The notes under the pieces were generated by a model that saw nothing but the letters and a program-made list of their open reading frames with translations, was not told the origin of the DNA and did not search any database. The position numbers and the translations under genes are program-made. From Pseudomonas libanensis (GTDB taxonomy: Bacteria > Pseudomonadota > Gammaproteobacteria > Pseudomonadales > Pseudomonadaceae), in contig NZ_JYLH01000002.1 in the NCBI RefSeq assembly GCF_001439685.1, positions 248,001-312,000 on the forward strand: 64,000 bases of DNA. Reading direction: 5' to 3'. Below are positions 1 through 8,923 of this stretch, piece by piece. Numbering within the stretch: the first letter of the stretch is position 1; each line of letters starts with the position of its first letter.

Positions 1-234
1 CTGGAACATATGCAACAGCGGATGTACGAGCAACTGGGCATCCGCGTGCATATCGCGCCGGGGCACACCGAGGTCAAGAGCATGCGCGGGATCCAGATCG
101 TCATCGACGAACTGCCGGGCATGTGCCGCAAGACCCGGCAAGCGATCCCGGCGTCGATCCGCCGCGGCCTGGAGAAACGGCCGGAGATTGCCTACCGCTT
201 GCTGGATGCCCACGACCTGTTTCGCGACGCTTGA
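1..234 (+). CDS. 3' end of an unidentified protein (truncated by window start)
   Basis: An open frame runs from the first base to a TGA at 232-234 and gives at least 77 C-terminal residues ending in LLDAHDLFRDA. The frame is open at base 1, so the true start lies outside the window and the internal ATG at 10 is not a reliable start. The tail is rich in Arg and charged residues and shows no signal or membrane segment. I do not recognise the family. It converges with the flavin oxidoreductase gene, whose stop is 1 nt away. Confidence 0.6.
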   Translation: MEHMQQRMYEQLGIRVHIAPGHTEVKSMRGIQIVIDELPGMCRKTRQAIPASIRRGLEKRPEIAYRLLDAHDLFRDA

Positions 235-235
235 A

Positions 236-835
236 TCATCCCGCGACCGTCTCGCGCTGAAACACTCCCCGCCCCATGGCCCTGGCCGCCTGCAAATGCG
301 CCTGGGCACCACCGCTTTCCGAGTCCAGCAACAGCTCGGAGGTCAGCACTTGCGCCCCGCAGTAATCAAAAATGCCGTAGTCGATCTGGGTACGCATGGC
401 CTTGGCATAACCATGTCGATCAAAAGCACTGTTGTCCGCTGCACCGAGGGCCAGCAGGTGCACCTGCAAATGTCGCAGTTTTTTCACCACTGGCGTATCG
501 GGGCTGTAGTCGATCGCCCAACCGTTGACAAACACGCGGTCCACCCAGCCCTTGAGCAAGGCCGGCATTGACCACCAGTAGATCGGAAACGCCAGCACCA
601 GGGCGTCGGCGCGCTCGATGCGGGCCTGTTCGGCCAACACGTCGGCTGGCGGCGTTGCGTGATTACGGTGCACCTGGTGATCAGCGGCAGTGTAGCGAGG
701 GTCGAAGCCTTCTGCGGCAAGGTCGGCGATTTCAAAGGTGTGGCCGGCGGTGGTCAAACCGGCACCGACCTGGGCGGCCACGCTGTGGGTGAGGGATTGC
801 GGGTCGTGATGGGCAACAACAATCAGTGCGTGCAT
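236..835 (-). CDS. NAD(P)H-dependent flavin oxidoreductase, NQO1/KefF/MdaB-like flavodoxin fold
   Basis: This 199-residue protein begins with a beta strand and FMN phosphate-binding loop (MHALIVVAHHDPQS) and carries the family motif FPIYWWSMPALLKGWVDRV at about residues 83-101. Members are cytosolic two-electron quinone or azo reductases using FMN or FAD; the actual substrate cannot be told. GGGAG lies just upstream of the ATG. It is transcribed away from a TetR-type regulator with 72 bp between them, and an inverted repeat in that gap suggests the regulator represses this gene. That is the usual arrangement of electrophile- or quinone-responsive pairs, but here it is inference. Confidence 0.88.
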   Translation of the reverse strand: MHALIVVAHHDPQSLTHSVAAQVGAGLTTAGHTFEIADLAAEGFDPRYTAADHQVHRNHATPPADVLAEQARIERADALVLAFPIYWWSMPALLKGWVDRVFVNGWAIDYSPDTPVVKKLRHLQVHLLALGAADNSAFDRHGYAKAMRTQIDYGIFDYCGAQVLTSELLLDSESGGAQAHLQAARAMGRGVFQRETVAG

Positions 836-868
836 GACTTTGACTCCCTTTTGGCTTAATCTACTTTT

Positions 869-893
869 AGTAAGTTACGTCGACTAAGTTACT
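869..893. promoter_or_regulatory. Probable TetR operator in the divergent oxidoreductase/TetR intergenic region
   Basis: AGTAAGTTA at 869-877 and TAAGTTACT at 885-893 form an inverted repeat (8 of 9 positions) around a 7-nt centre. The site lies in the 72-bp gap between two divergent genes, where TetR-family proteins commonly bind. The assignment to the adjacent regulator is inference. Confidence 0.5.
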
Positions 894-907
894 TTTGGTA
901 TATAAGC

Positions 908-1510
908 ATGTCAAGCACTGAATCCCCTGCCCCGCGTCGGCGTTTATCCCGTGAAGGTCGCCTGCGCCAATTACTCGATGTGGCCTGGCAACTGGTCCGC
1001 GCAGAGGGCACCGACGCCCTGACCCTGGGCCGCCTGGCAGAACTGGCGGGCGTTACCAAGCCGGTGGTCTACGACCACTTCACTACGCGTGCAGGGTTAC
1101 TGACCGCGTTGTATGCGGATTTCGACGAGCGTCAGGACCGGGTGTTTACCGATGCCATCCAGACCAGCAACGCAACACTGGAGGATCGGGCATGGGTGAT
1201 CGCCTCGTCCTATGTCGATTGCGTGTTGTTGCAAGGCCGGGAAATCCCGGGGGTGATTGCGGCGCTGAGCGGTTCGCCGGAGCTGGAGGCGCTCAAGCGT
1301 GAATATGAGGCGATCTTCCTGGAGAAATGCCGCGACGCGCTCGCACCCTTCGCCTCAGGTGGCAGTATTTCCCAGGCAGGCCTGCGGGCCATGCTCGGCG
1401 CAGCAGAAGCGTTGTCCCATGCGGCGGCCAATGGCGAGATCAGCCGCGAGGAGGCGCAACAGGAATTGCTGGCGACCATCCTGGGGCTGGTCAATCGCGT
1501 CAGGCGGTAG
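908..1510 (+). CDS. TetR/AcrR family transcriptional regulator
   Basis: This 200-aa protein has a TetR-type N-terminal helix-turn-helix at about residues 39-58 (LGRLAELAGVTKPVVYDHF) followed by an all-helical ligand-binding domain. Length and layout are normal for the family. No good Shine-Dalgarno sequence precedes the ATG at 908, so expression may be weak. It is divergent from the flavin oxidoreductase gene and shares a palindrome-bearing promoter region, so it probably represses that gene and itself. Its 3' end overlaps the convergent GNAT gene by 11 nt. The ligand is unknown. Confidence 0.9.
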   Translation: MSSTESPAPRRRLSREGRLRQLLDVAWQLVRAEGTDALTLGRLAELAGVTKPVVYDHFTTRAGLLTALYADFDERQDRVFTDAIQTSNATLEDRAWVIASSYVDCVLLQGREIPGVIAALSGSPELEALKREYEAIFLEKCRDALAPFASGGSISQAGLRAMLGAAEALSHAAANGEISREEAQQELLATILGLVNRVRR

Positions 1511-2177
1511 TAGAACGGCCCTGGACAAACAGCTGGACCTTGCGCGTCAACTGATCCAGATGCCGGTCGCGCTGCTTCTCCGCGTCGACCATGGCGCGCT
1601 TGCCGTGCTTTTGCAGCAGGTAGGTATGGATCTGGCGCACTTCCAGCGAGCTATAGATCGGCGCCACATCCAGCACGCCCATCAGCCCGTCAGTGCCGTA
1701 GTCGCGGGTGTTCATCAACACTTGCGTGCCCCGCGCCCCGCGCACTCGGAACCCCATGGCCTCGAAGGCCGGGACCTTTTCCACCGCACAGGCCAGTTCA
1801 GCATGGGGGTAGCGCGCCAGCACCTCGCCCAGCATGCCTCGCGCCACACCCTGGCGACGAAAGCCCGCCTGCACCGCCATGAAGGCTATGCCACACGCCT
1901 CTGGATCGTCCTTCACCGGCAGATACAGGCAAAAGCCAATAACGGCCTCTGCCTGCATCGCCACGATCAACTCGACGGCAATGCCCTTTGTGCCATTCAA
2001 CGCCTCCAGGTACAGATGCACCTCAAAGCCGATGGCGTACTGGTAGATGTTGTACAGCAGGTTGCTTGGCGCCAACGCCACGCTGCTGATGTCGGTGAGG
2101 TTGTCCACCACCATCTGCAGGATCTGGCTGTTGACCGATTCGGGGCACGGCGTGGTGTAGCGGGTAAGGCTGAACAT
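1500..2177 (-). CDS. GNAT family N-acetyltransferase
   Basis: The 225-residue product has a GNAT core with the acetyl-CoA pyrophosphate-binding loop in the motif RRQGVARGML at about residues 107-116, preceded by the strand AFMAVQAGF. The first ~70 residues and the last ~60 (charged, helical) extend beyond the minimal fold. AGGAA precedes the ATG at a normal distance. Substrate is not predictable. It stands alone between convergent TetR and co-directional LysR genes. Confidence 0.75.
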   Translation of the reverse strand: MFSLTRYTTPCPESVNSQILQMVVDNLTDISSVALAPSNLLYNIYQYAIGFEVHLYLEALNGTKGIAVELIVAMQAEAVIGFCLYLPVKDDPEACGIAFMAVQAGFRRQGVARGMLGEVLARYPHAELACAVEKVPAFEAMGFRVRGARGTQVLMNTRDYGTDGLMGVLDVAPIYSSLEVRQIHTYLLQKHGKRAMVDAEKQRDRHLDQLTRKVQLFVQGRSTTA

Positions 2178-2233
2178 GCAAATTCCTGGTGTTTCGCGTC
2201 AAGGCAGCGGCGATTGTACCCGTTACGGCCCCC

Positions 2234-3118
2234 TTATGGCCCGCACACCTCGCGCAGGCAACCGCGCAGCCAGCGATGGGCCAGGTCGGCATCCTGGCGT
2301 GGGTGCCAAAGCATCGCCACGGTGAACGTCGGTAACCTGACCGGCAGTTCAAAGCAGTGCAGCCCCCGTAACGGTACGGTGATGTAGCGCTCAGGCACGC
2401 TGGCGATCAGGTCAGTCTCGCGCGCCAGGGCAATGGCGGTGTTGAAGCCTGCGACCACGGTGCTGACCTGCCGAACAAGCCCCAGGGCCTGCAGTGCAGC
2501 GTCGATCTGACCCCGCTCCTGCCCGCGTCTCGATACATAGACATGTTGCCCCTGGGCAAAACGTGCGGCGCTGACCTTGCCGCGGCTCAAGGCATGGCCA
2601 TCGCGCACCACGCCCACCAGGCGGTCACGAAACAGCGCCTGGGTCAGCACCTCGGGGCTGGCATCGGCGTCGACCACACCGGTTTCCAGGTCGACACCGC
2701 CTTCGCGCAACAGCGTGCTGTCTTTGTCGCTTTTATTGACGAAACGCAAACGCACACCTGGGGCCTCACGTGCGATGCGCGCCAACAGCGCCGGGCCGAA
2801 GCTTTCGACAAATTCCTCACTGGTGCGCAGGGTGAAGGTGCGCATCACCTCACTTAAATCCAGGCTGTGAGCCGGACGCAGCACGGCGTAGGCATCCTGC
2901 ACCAATTGGCTGACCTGCTCGCGCAATTGCAACGCCCGTGGCGTCGGCACCAAGCCGCGACCGGCGCGTACCAGCAACGGATCGCCAGTGGCCGCACGCA
3001 AACGCGCCAGGGCCCGGCTCATGGCCGAAGGGCTCAGGCGCAGGCGCTTGGCGGCACGGGCGACGCTGCCTTCGGCCAGCAAAACATCCAGGGTGATCAG
3101 CAAATTGAAGTCGGTCAT
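2234..3118 (-). CDS. LysR family transcriptional regulator
   Basis: The 294-aa protein starts at the ATG whose complement lies at 3116-3118, preceded by GGAG; upstream in-frame ATGs lack a ribosome site. The LysR-type winged helix-turn-helix lies at about residues 18-37 (VARAAKRLRLSPSAMSRAL), followed by a periplasmic-binding-protein-like effector domain. It is divergent from an MFS exporter gene with 173 bp between them, the classic arrangement for a LysR regulator of its neighbour. Effector unknown. Confidence 0.9.
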   Translation of the reverse strand: MTDFNLLITLDVLLAEGSVARAAKRLRLSPSAMSRALARLRAATGDPLLVRAGRGLVPTPRALQLREQVSQLVQDAYAVLRPAHSLDLSEVMRTFTLRTSEEFVESFGPALLARIAREAPGVRLRFVNKSDKDSTLLREGGVDLETGVVDADASPEVLTQALFRDRLVGVVRDGHALSRGKVSAARFAQGQHVYVSRRGQERGQIDAALQALGLVRQVSTVVAGFNTAIALARETDLIASVPERYITVPLRGLHCFELPVRLPTFTVAMLWHPRQDADLAHRWLRGCLREVCGP

Positions 3119-3291
3119 GCAGGCTCCGATGAGTATGAGTATTGCCGAAGGCGCTCGCCCTCTCGACGCTCCCACAGGTCCCAGCTCCTATGAGGCGTTC
3201 TGTGCAGCTATAACCTGCAACCCATGCGTCTTCCGCCATCTTAGGTGACGCCGTAGATTTGTGACAGTCGCATTCATTCAAGGAAACGCTC

Positions 3292-4524
3292 ATGCAGACG
3301 TCCTCACGCGGCGGCCTTGTCGCCTTGTCGTTATCCATGTTGTTGGCCGCGCTGGGCACCAGCATCGCCAATGTCGGCCTGCCAAGCCTGGCGCACGCGT
3401 TCGCGGCATCGTTTCATGCGGTGCAATGGGTGGTGCTTGCCTATCTGATGGCCATTACCGCAGTGATCGTCAGCGCCGGTCGCCTGGGCGACTACCTGGG
3501 TCGTCGACGCCTGTTGCTGGCCGGGTTGTTGGTGTTTGCCCTGGCATGCGCAGGCTGTGCCGCCTCGCCCTCCTTGCCCTGGCTGGTCGGCGCACGGGCG
3601 CTACAGGGCCTGGGCGCGGCAATCATGATGGCAATGACCCTGGGCATGGTTGGTGACACGGTCAGCAAGCAAAACACTGGCCGGGTCATGGGGCTGCTCG
3701 GCACGATGTCAGCGCTTGGCACCGCCATGGGGCCCAGCCTCGGGGGGCTGTTACTCAGTCTGTGGGGTTGGCGGGCGTTGTTCCTGATCGGTATGCCATT
3801 GGCCGGGTTGGCCGCCGCCCTCGCCTATCGCTATCTGCCGATGGATGCTTGCCGCCGTGGCGCGTCACTCCCGGATACATTCCGGTCGCCCTTGCGCGAT
3901 GCGGGGTTGCGCGCCGGCCTGGCAATGAGCGCCCTGGTGTCGGCGGTGATCATGGCCACGTTTGTGGTGGGCCCGTTCTATCTGTCCCGTGGCTTGGGCC
4001 TGGATCCCGCCTTGATGGGCCTGGCGATGGCGGTTGGCCCGGCGGTCGCGGCCATTACCGGCATACCGGCGGGCTACCTCACCGACCGCCTGGGCACCCG
4101 GCGCCTGACCCTGGTGGGCATAGGCACGATGCTGTGCGCTGCCCTTTGGTTGTCGCAGGTCTCGGGGCTCGTGGCGTACATCGCGGCACTGATGGTGTTG
4201 ACGACGGGCTACAGCCTGTTCCAGGCGGCCAACAATACCGCGGTCATGAGCGATGTACCGGCGACACGCCGGGGCACCGTTGCCGGCCTGTTGAATCTGT
4301 CGCGCAACCTGGGCCTGATTTTCGGCGCATCGGTCCTGGGCGCGGTCTTCGCCCGCAGCAGCCCGGATGTCACCCAGGCCACGCCGCAGACCGTGATCGC
4401 CGGCCTGCACGCTACCTTTGCCACTGCAGCGGGTTTGATCCTGCTCGCCGGTGTGATTGCCTGGACTCGCGCGCGCAAGCGAGCGGGCTCGGAGCAGACA
4501 AATATTGACAAGTTAAAATCGTAA
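3292..4524 (+). CDS. MFS transporter (drug/metabolite exporter type)
   Basis: The 410-aa integral membrane protein has about 12 hydrophobic segments. Major-facilitator motif A appears after TM2 as GRLGDYLGRRRLLLAG (residues 63-78), and the TM1 motif LGTSIANVGLP resembles the DHA family consensus although the usual Asp is replaced. AAGGAAA precedes the ATG. Divergent to a LysR regulator, it is probably an inducible efflux permease; the substrate cannot be read from sequence. The FadR-type gene follows 38 nt later but has its own operator. Confidence 0.85.
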   Translation: MQTSSRGGLVALSLSMLLAALGTSIANVGLPSLAHAFAASFHAVQWVVLAYLMAITAVIVSAGRLGDYLGRRRLLLAGLLVFALACAGCAASPSLPWLVGARALQGLGAAIMMAMTLGMVGDTVSKQNTGRVMGLLGTMSALGTAMGPSLGGLLLSLWGWRALFLIGMPLAGLAAALAYRYLPMDACRRGASLPDTFRSPLRDAGLRAGLAMSALVSAVIMATFVVGPFYLSRGLGLDPALMGLAMAVGPAVAAITGIPAGYLTDRLGTRRLTLVGIGTMLCAALWLSQVSGLVAYIAALMVLTTGYSLFQAANNTAVMSDVPATRRGTVAGLLNLSRNLGLIFGASVLGAVFARSSPDVTQATPQTVIAGLHATFATAAGLILLAGVIAWTRARKRAGSEQTNIDKLKS

Positions 4525-4530
4525 CGACTA

Positions 4531-4541
4531 TTGTCTGACAA
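4531..4541. promoter_or_regulatory. FadR-type GntR operator upstream of the regulator gene
   Basis: TTGTCTGACAA is a perfect palindrome around one central base and fits the FadR-subfamily GntR consensus TNGTNNNACNA. The 15-nt word GTCTGACAACCTGAT (4533-4547) recurs identically at 5329-5343 before the oxidase gene. Position 22 bp before the regulator start implies autoregulation. Confidence 0.7.
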
Positions 4542-4562
4542 CCTGATCACCAAGGTTTCATC

Positions 4563-5273
4563 ATGCTTGAGCTCCAGCGCCCCGATTCGCTCGTCGTACG
4601 GGTTGTCAGCGCAATTCGCGCAGAAATCGAATCCGGCCAGTTGGCCCCGGAGTCGCGCCTGCCTACCGAACAGCAACTGGCTGAACAGCTCAACGTCAGT
4701 CGCTCCGTGGTGCGCGAAGCCATTGCCCAGCTCAAGGCCGACGGCGTCCTCACCGCCCGCCGCGGCTTGGGCTCATTTATTTCGCAGACGCCCGCCGGCA
4801 CGGTGTTCCGTTTCCCGCAGCCGAACGGGCGCCGGCCTGACCTGGCGCAGATGTTCGAAGTGCGCCTGTGGATCGAAACCCAGGCCGCCTCGATTGCGGC
4901 CCGGCGACGTGACGCTGCCGACCTGCAACGCATGAAAAGCGCCTTGCAGGCCATGCAGGACCACCGCGACGATTTCGAGGCCGCGGCCCTTGCCGATGTG
5001 GAGTTCCACCGCGCCATCGCCGACGCCAGCAAGAATGACTACTTCGTGGCCTTCCATGACTTCCTCAGGAGCCAGTTGGCCAGTGCCCGCAAGACCGCGT
5101 GGGAAAACTCCGCGTCGCGCTTCGCCACCGGCTCGGCCGATGCGACTCAGGAACACCAGCAGCTCTACCAAGCCATTGCCGACGGCGACGCTCAACGCGC
5201 CGCCGCCAGCGCCGAGGCGCATTTGCGTGCAGCAGCACGCCGCCTGCAACTGGAATTGCCGACCACGAATTGA
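4563..5273 (+). CDS. FadR-subfamily GntR transcriptional regulator
   Basis: This 236-residue regulator has a winged helix-turn-helix at about residues 37-56 (QQLAEQLNVSRSVVREAIAQ) and a C-terminal FCD domain from about residue 90 to 230 with conserved acidic and His residues in helices (EVRLWIE, DVEFHRAI). FCD domains usually bind small carboxylates with a metal. The gene precedes lhgO and an MHS transporter, and the same operator word stands before both it and lhgO. It is therefore probably a repressor of L-2-hydroxyglutarate or related organic acid metabolism; the ligand is inferred. Confidence 0.88.
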   Translation: MLELQRPDSLVVRVVSAIRAEIESGQLAPESRLPTEQQLAEQLNVSRSVVREAIAQLKADGVLTARRGLGSFISQTPAGTVFRFPQPNGRRPDLAQMFEVRLWIETQAASIAARRRDAADLQRMKSALQAMQDHRDDFEAAALADVEFHRAIADASKNDYFVAFHDFLRSQLASARKTAWENSASRFATGSADATQEHQQLYQAIADGDAQRAAASAEAHLRAAARRLQLELPTTN

Positions 5274-5288
5274 TCCACTGTGTTTATA

Positions 5289-5317
5289 GCGTGTCCTGGG
5301 ACACGCCATTTTTTTAA
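5289..5317 (+). terminator. Rho-independent terminator after the FadR-type regulator
   Basis: GCGTGTCC at 5289-5296 pairs perfectly with GGACACGC at 5299-5306 and is followed by CA and a run of seven T. It separates the regulator transcript from lhgO. Confidence 0.85.
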
Positions 5318-5326
5318 CAAAAACAT

Positions 5327-5337
5327 TAGTCTGACAA
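5327..5337. promoter_or_regulatory. FadR-type GntR operator upstream of lhgO
   Basis: TAGTCTGACAA matches the FadR-type consensus TNGTNNNACNA and differs in one base from the palindrome before the regulator. The identical word GTCTGACAACCTGAT spans 5329-5343. It lies 43 bp upstream of the chosen lhgO start, just after a terminator, so it probably overlaps the lhgO promoter. Confidence 0.68.
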
Positions 5338-5379
5338 CCTGATAAGCAGACTGAAATGTGCGATTTGGGAACCCCTGCA

Positions 5380-6573
5380 ATGATTCACGATTTTTGCATC
5401 ATCGGCGGCGGCATCGTCGGCCTGGCCACCGCCATGGAATTGCTCAAGCGCCAGCCTGGCGCGTCACTGGTGATCCTGGAAAAAGAACCGGTGCTGGCCA
5501 AGCACCAGACCGGTCACAACAGCGGCGTGATCCATGCAGGCATCTACTACGCCCCCGGCAGCCTCAAGGCCGACCTGTGCAAGCGCGGCGCCGAAGCCAC
5601 CAAGCAGTTCTGCCGTGATCACGGGATCAAGTTCGAGGTGTGCGGCAAGCTGCTGGTGGCGTCCAACCCGCTGGAAATGCAACGGATGGAAGCGCTGCAC
5701 GCCCGCGCCCAACTCAACGGCATGCAGGTCGAGCGCCTGGATGCCGAGCAATTGCGCCAGCGTGAACCGAACATTGTCGGCCTTGGCGGGCTGTTTCTCG
5801 ACGCCACCGGAATCGTCGATTACCGCCAGGTGTGCGAGACCATGGCCCAGGTGATCCGTCGCGGCGGCGGGCAGATCTGCCTGGAGCGCACCGTGACCGC
5901 CATTCACGAAGACACCGATAAAGTCACTGTCAGTACCCATGGCGAAACCTGGCAGGCCCGCCACCTGGTGGTGTGCGCCGGCTTGCAGTCGGACCGCCTG
6001 GCGCGCCTGGCCGGGGTCAGCATCGACCATCAGATCATCCCGTTTCGTGGCGAGTACTTCCGCCTGCCGGCATCGAAGAACAACATCGTCAACCACCTGA
6101 TCTACCCGATTCCCGACCCGGAGCTGCCGTTCCTGGGCGTGCATCTGACCCGCATGATCGACGGCAGTGTCACTGTCGGCCCGAATGCCGTGCTCGGGCT
6201 GGGGCGCGAGAACTACCGCAAGTTCTCGGTGAACTGGCGCGATGTTGCGCAGTACGCCAGTTTTCCGGGTTTCTGGAAAACCCTTTGGCAAAACCTCGGC
6301 TCCGGCACCACCGAGATGAAGAACTCGCTGTTCAAGTCCGGCTACCTGGAGCAGTGCCGCAAATACTGCCCGTCCCTGACCCTCGACGACCTGCTGCCCT
6401 ACGAGGCCGGTATCCGCGCCCAGGCAGTCATGCGCGATGGCAGCCTGGTCCACGATTTCCTGTTCGCCCAGACCTCGCGAATGCTCCACGTGTGCAACGC
6501 GCCCTCGCCGGCCGCCACGTCAGCCATGCCCATCGGCGCGATGATCGCCGACCGCCTGTTCCACCCCGAGTAA
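5380..6573 (+). CDS. lhgO: L-2-hydroxyglutarate oxidase/dehydrogenase
   Basis: The 397-aa FAD protein (start MIHDFCIIGGG, matching family N-termini; the ATG at 5356 would add eight atypical residues) has the dinucleotide-binding motif IIGGGIVGLATAMEL at residues 7-21 and the family motif HQTGHNSGVIHAG at 42-54. Related enzymes oxidise L-2-hydroxyglutarate to 2-oxoglutarate and pass electrons to the membrane quinone pool. Length is close to the usual ~400-420. It sits between a FadR-type regulator and an MHS transporter, so the three probably form a catabolic unit. Confidence 0.88.
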   Translation: MIHDFCIIGGGIVGLATAMELLKRQPGASLVILEKEPVLAKHQTGHNSGVIHAGIYYAPGSLKADLCKRGAEATKQFCRDHGIKFEVCGKLLVASNPLEMQRMEALHARAQLNGMQVERLDAEQLRQREPNIVGLGGLFLDATGIVDYRQVCETMAQVIRRGGGQICLERTVTAIHEDTDKVTVSTHGETWQARHLVVCAGLQSDRLARLAGVSIDHQIIPFRGEYFRLPASKNNIVNHLIYPIPDPELPFLGVHLTRMIDGSVTVGPNAVLGLGRENYRKFSVNWRDVAQYASFPGFWKTLWQNLGSGTTEMKNSLFKSGYLEQCRKYCPSLTLDDLLPYEAGIRAQAVMRDGSLVHDFLFAQTSRMLHVCNAPSPAATSAMPIGAMIADRLFHPE

Positions 6574-6630
6574 TACCCGCTCTGCCCGTTCACCCAACAA
6601 TAACTACAAAGACCCAGAAGGAAGTCCAGC

Positions 6631-7956
6631 ATGACGGCAACCGCCTCCATCCCCGGCACCGAAACGCCTGTGCAAACCCGCAAGCGCCTGCGCAAAGTCG
6701 CGGCCGCTACCATTTTTGGCTCAATGCTGGAGTGGTACGACTTTTACTTGTACGCAACCATGGCAGCCATTGTGTTCTCGAAGATCTTCTTCGATAACAG
6801 TGACCCCAAGGCGGCCACACTGATGGCCTTTTCCACCTTCGCCATCGGTTTTATCGCCCGCCCGTTCGGCGGCATCCTGTTTGGCTACCTGGGCGACAAG
6901 TTCGGGCGCAAGCAGGTGCTGGTGCTGACATTCTGCCTGATGGGCGTGTGCACCACGTTGATCGGCCTGATCCCCAGCTACGCCTCCATCGGCATCTGGG
7001 CCCCGATCCTGCTGGTTTTCATCCGCATCATCCAGGGCCTGGGCGCCGGTGCCGAGTTGTCAGGCGCCGCAGTGACATCCTACGAACACGCAGCCCAGGG
7101 CAAGCGCGGCAGCCAGGGTGCCTGGCCGGCACTGGGCCTGAACCTGGGCCTGTTGCTGTCCTCGCTGACCATTTACCTGCTGACCATCAACGGCAACGAG
7201 TTCCTGCTGGCCGGCGGCTGGCGTATTCCGTTTATCTGCAGCATCGTGCTGGTGGGCGTAGGCCTGTGGGTGCGTAACAGCATTCCGGAAACCCCGCAGT
7301 TTCAGGAACTGAGTAAAGAGGCTGCCAAGGCCAAGCCGTCCCCGCTCAAGGCGCTGTTCAAGAACGATCTCAAGGGCCTGGCGGTAGTGTTCTTCGTTGC
7401 CATTGGCTACAACGCCCTGAGCTACATTTTCAAGACCTTCTCCCTGGCGTACCTGACCCAATTCAAAGGCGTGGACGTACATGTCACCTCCCTGTCGGTG
7501 ACCATCGCCAGCCTGGTTGCCATCGTCGCGGTGCCCTGCTTCGGCTGGCTGTGCGACAAGTGGAGCAGCAAGACCGTGCTGATGCTCGGCGGCCTGTGCT
7601 CGTTGCTGTTCGCCTACCCGTTCCTGGCGCTGCTCAACAGTGGCGAGAGCCTGATGATCTACCTCGCCATCGGCGTAGGCACCGGTATCCTCGCGCCGAT
7701 GATGTTTGCTCCCCAGGGCTCGTTCCTGAGCCGGCAGTTCCCGACCCAGACGCGCTCTTCGGGCTTCGGCACCGGACGTGAAATCGGCACGGCCATTGCC
7801 GGTGGCCTGGCACCGCTGGGCGCGCTGTCGATGGTGGCGGCCTCGGCCACCCACTCCACCGATGGGGTGGTGATCATCCTCGCGGTTTCTGCGCTGTTGG
7901 TGGTGGTGTTTGCCCTGTGCGATCAGGGCGCAAAACACTCGACATTCAAGAACTGA
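6631..7956 (+). CDS. MFS transporter, metabolite:H+ symporter (MHS) family
   Basis: The 441-aa permease has about 12 membrane segments with MHS signatures: EWYDFYLY at residues 34-41 in TM1, GYLGDKFGRK at 85-94 between TM2 and TM3, and RIIQGLGAGAE near 132. KgtP, ShiA and ProP belong to this family and import carboxylates or betaines with protons. It begins 57 nt after lhgO with AGAAGGAAG before the ATG, so it probably shares the lhgO transcript and imports 2-hydroxyglutarate or a related acid. The substrate is inferred from context only. Confidence 0.85.
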   Translation: MTATASIPGTETPVQTRKRLRKVAAATIFGSMLEWYDFYLYATMAAIVFSKIFFDNSDPKAATLMAFSTFAIGFIARPFGGILFGYLGDKFGRKQVLVLTFCLMGVCTTLIGLIPSYASIGIWAPILLVFIRIIQGLGAGAELSGAAVTSYEHAAQGKRGSQGAWPALGLNLGLLLSSLTIYLLTINGNEFLLAGGWRIPFICSIVLVGVGLWVRNSIPETPQFQELSKEAAKAKPSPLKALFKNDLKGLAVVFFVAIGYNALSYIFKTFSLAYLTQFKGVDVHVTSLSVTIASLVAIVAVPCFGWLCDKWSSKTVLMLGGLCSLLFAYPFLALLNSGESLMIYLAIGVGTGILAPMMFAPQGSFLSRQFPTQTRSSGFGTGREIGTAIAGGLAPLGALSMVAASATHSTDGVVIILAVSALLVVVFALCDQGAKHSTFKN

Positions 7957-8038
7957 AGAAAAAAAGTTCGGACCAACGGGTGCATGGATGCACCTGGATC
8001 GCGCATCATGGGCACTTTCAAGCTCAAGGGTAACGTCC

Positions 8039-8890
8039 ATGCGCGTTCTGTCATTGATGATGGGTCTTACGACGCTGGCCGCCAGTACGGTGTTCTGCGC
8101 CAGCGCGATGGCGAATGAAGAAAGTCAGTTGATACAACAGATCAATCAATACCGCAGCCAGCTGCAACGCTGCGGTGACCAAGGCTCCCAGGAGTTGCCG
8201 CCACTGACCAGCGACACACGCCTGGTGCTGCCGGCCTCCAACGTCGGCGACTTGCAGCAGTCCCTGGCGCGGGCCGCATACCCGATGGTCAACGTGCAGG
8301 CCATCAGCCTGTCAGGGCCCAAGGACGCCGACGCCGCCATGAAAGCGGTACGCGAAAGCTTCTGCCGGGTGGTGCTGGACCCGCAATTTGTCGACATCGG
8401 CGTGAGCAACAGCGGCCAGGACTGGCGCATCGTATTGGCCCGCCCGCTGGTGACCAGTGGCCTGGGCGACTGGCAGACCGAGGGCAGGCAACTGCTCAAC
8501 CTGGTCAATGCCGCTCGCGCAGAACCGCGCACTTGTGGCACCCAGGCATTCACCGCCACCACCCCGCTGTCGTGGAACGATGCACTGGCCAGCGCTGCCA
8601 ACAGCCACACACGTAACATGGCCAACGGCAATTTCTTCGACCACCTGGACCACGACGGCCGTACCCCTGGCGACCGCGCCGAACTGGCCGGGTATATCGC
8701 GAAGAACATCGGCGAGAACATCGCCGCCGGCCTCGATACCCCACGCAAGGTTGTCGACGGTTGGCTCGCCAGCCCCGGCCATTGCGCCAACCTGATGAAC
8801 CCGCAATTTCGCGAGTTGGGTGCCGCCTACGCGATGGACCCCAAGAGCGACGCGGGCATCTACTGGACCGGAGTATTCGCCGCCCAATAA
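8039..8890 (+). CDS. Secreted CAP (SCP/PR-1) domain protein
   Basis: The 283-aa product starts at ATG 8039 (AAGGG upstream; the longer open frame has no ribosome site) and carries a typical Sec signal peptide, probably cleaved after ASAMA at residue 25. Residues ~30-150 form an uncharacterised helical region with paired Cys. Residues ~150-283 are a CAP domain with the cavity motifs HTRNMANGNFFDH and GENIAAG and the closing WLASPGHCANLMNP. Bacterial CAP proteins are extracytoplasmic and mostly of unknown function. No operon partner is evident. Confidence 0.85.
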   Translation: MRVLSLMMGLTTLAASTVFCASAMANEESQLIQQINQYRSQLQRCGDQGSQELPPLTSDTRLVLPASNVGDLQQSLARAAYPMVNVQAISLSGPKDADAAMKAVRESFCRVVLDPQFVDIGVSNSGQDWRIVLARPLVTSGLGDWQTEGRQLLNLVNAARAEPRTCGTQAFTATTPLSWNDALASAANSHTRNMANGNFFDHLDHDGRTPGDRAELAGYIAKNIGENIAAGLDTPRKVVDGWLASPGHCANLMNPQFRELGAAYAMDPKSDAGIYWTGVFAAQ

Positions 8891-8923
8891 GCCTTGGGCG
8901 AGCGCCTGAAAAGCGCTGAATTT

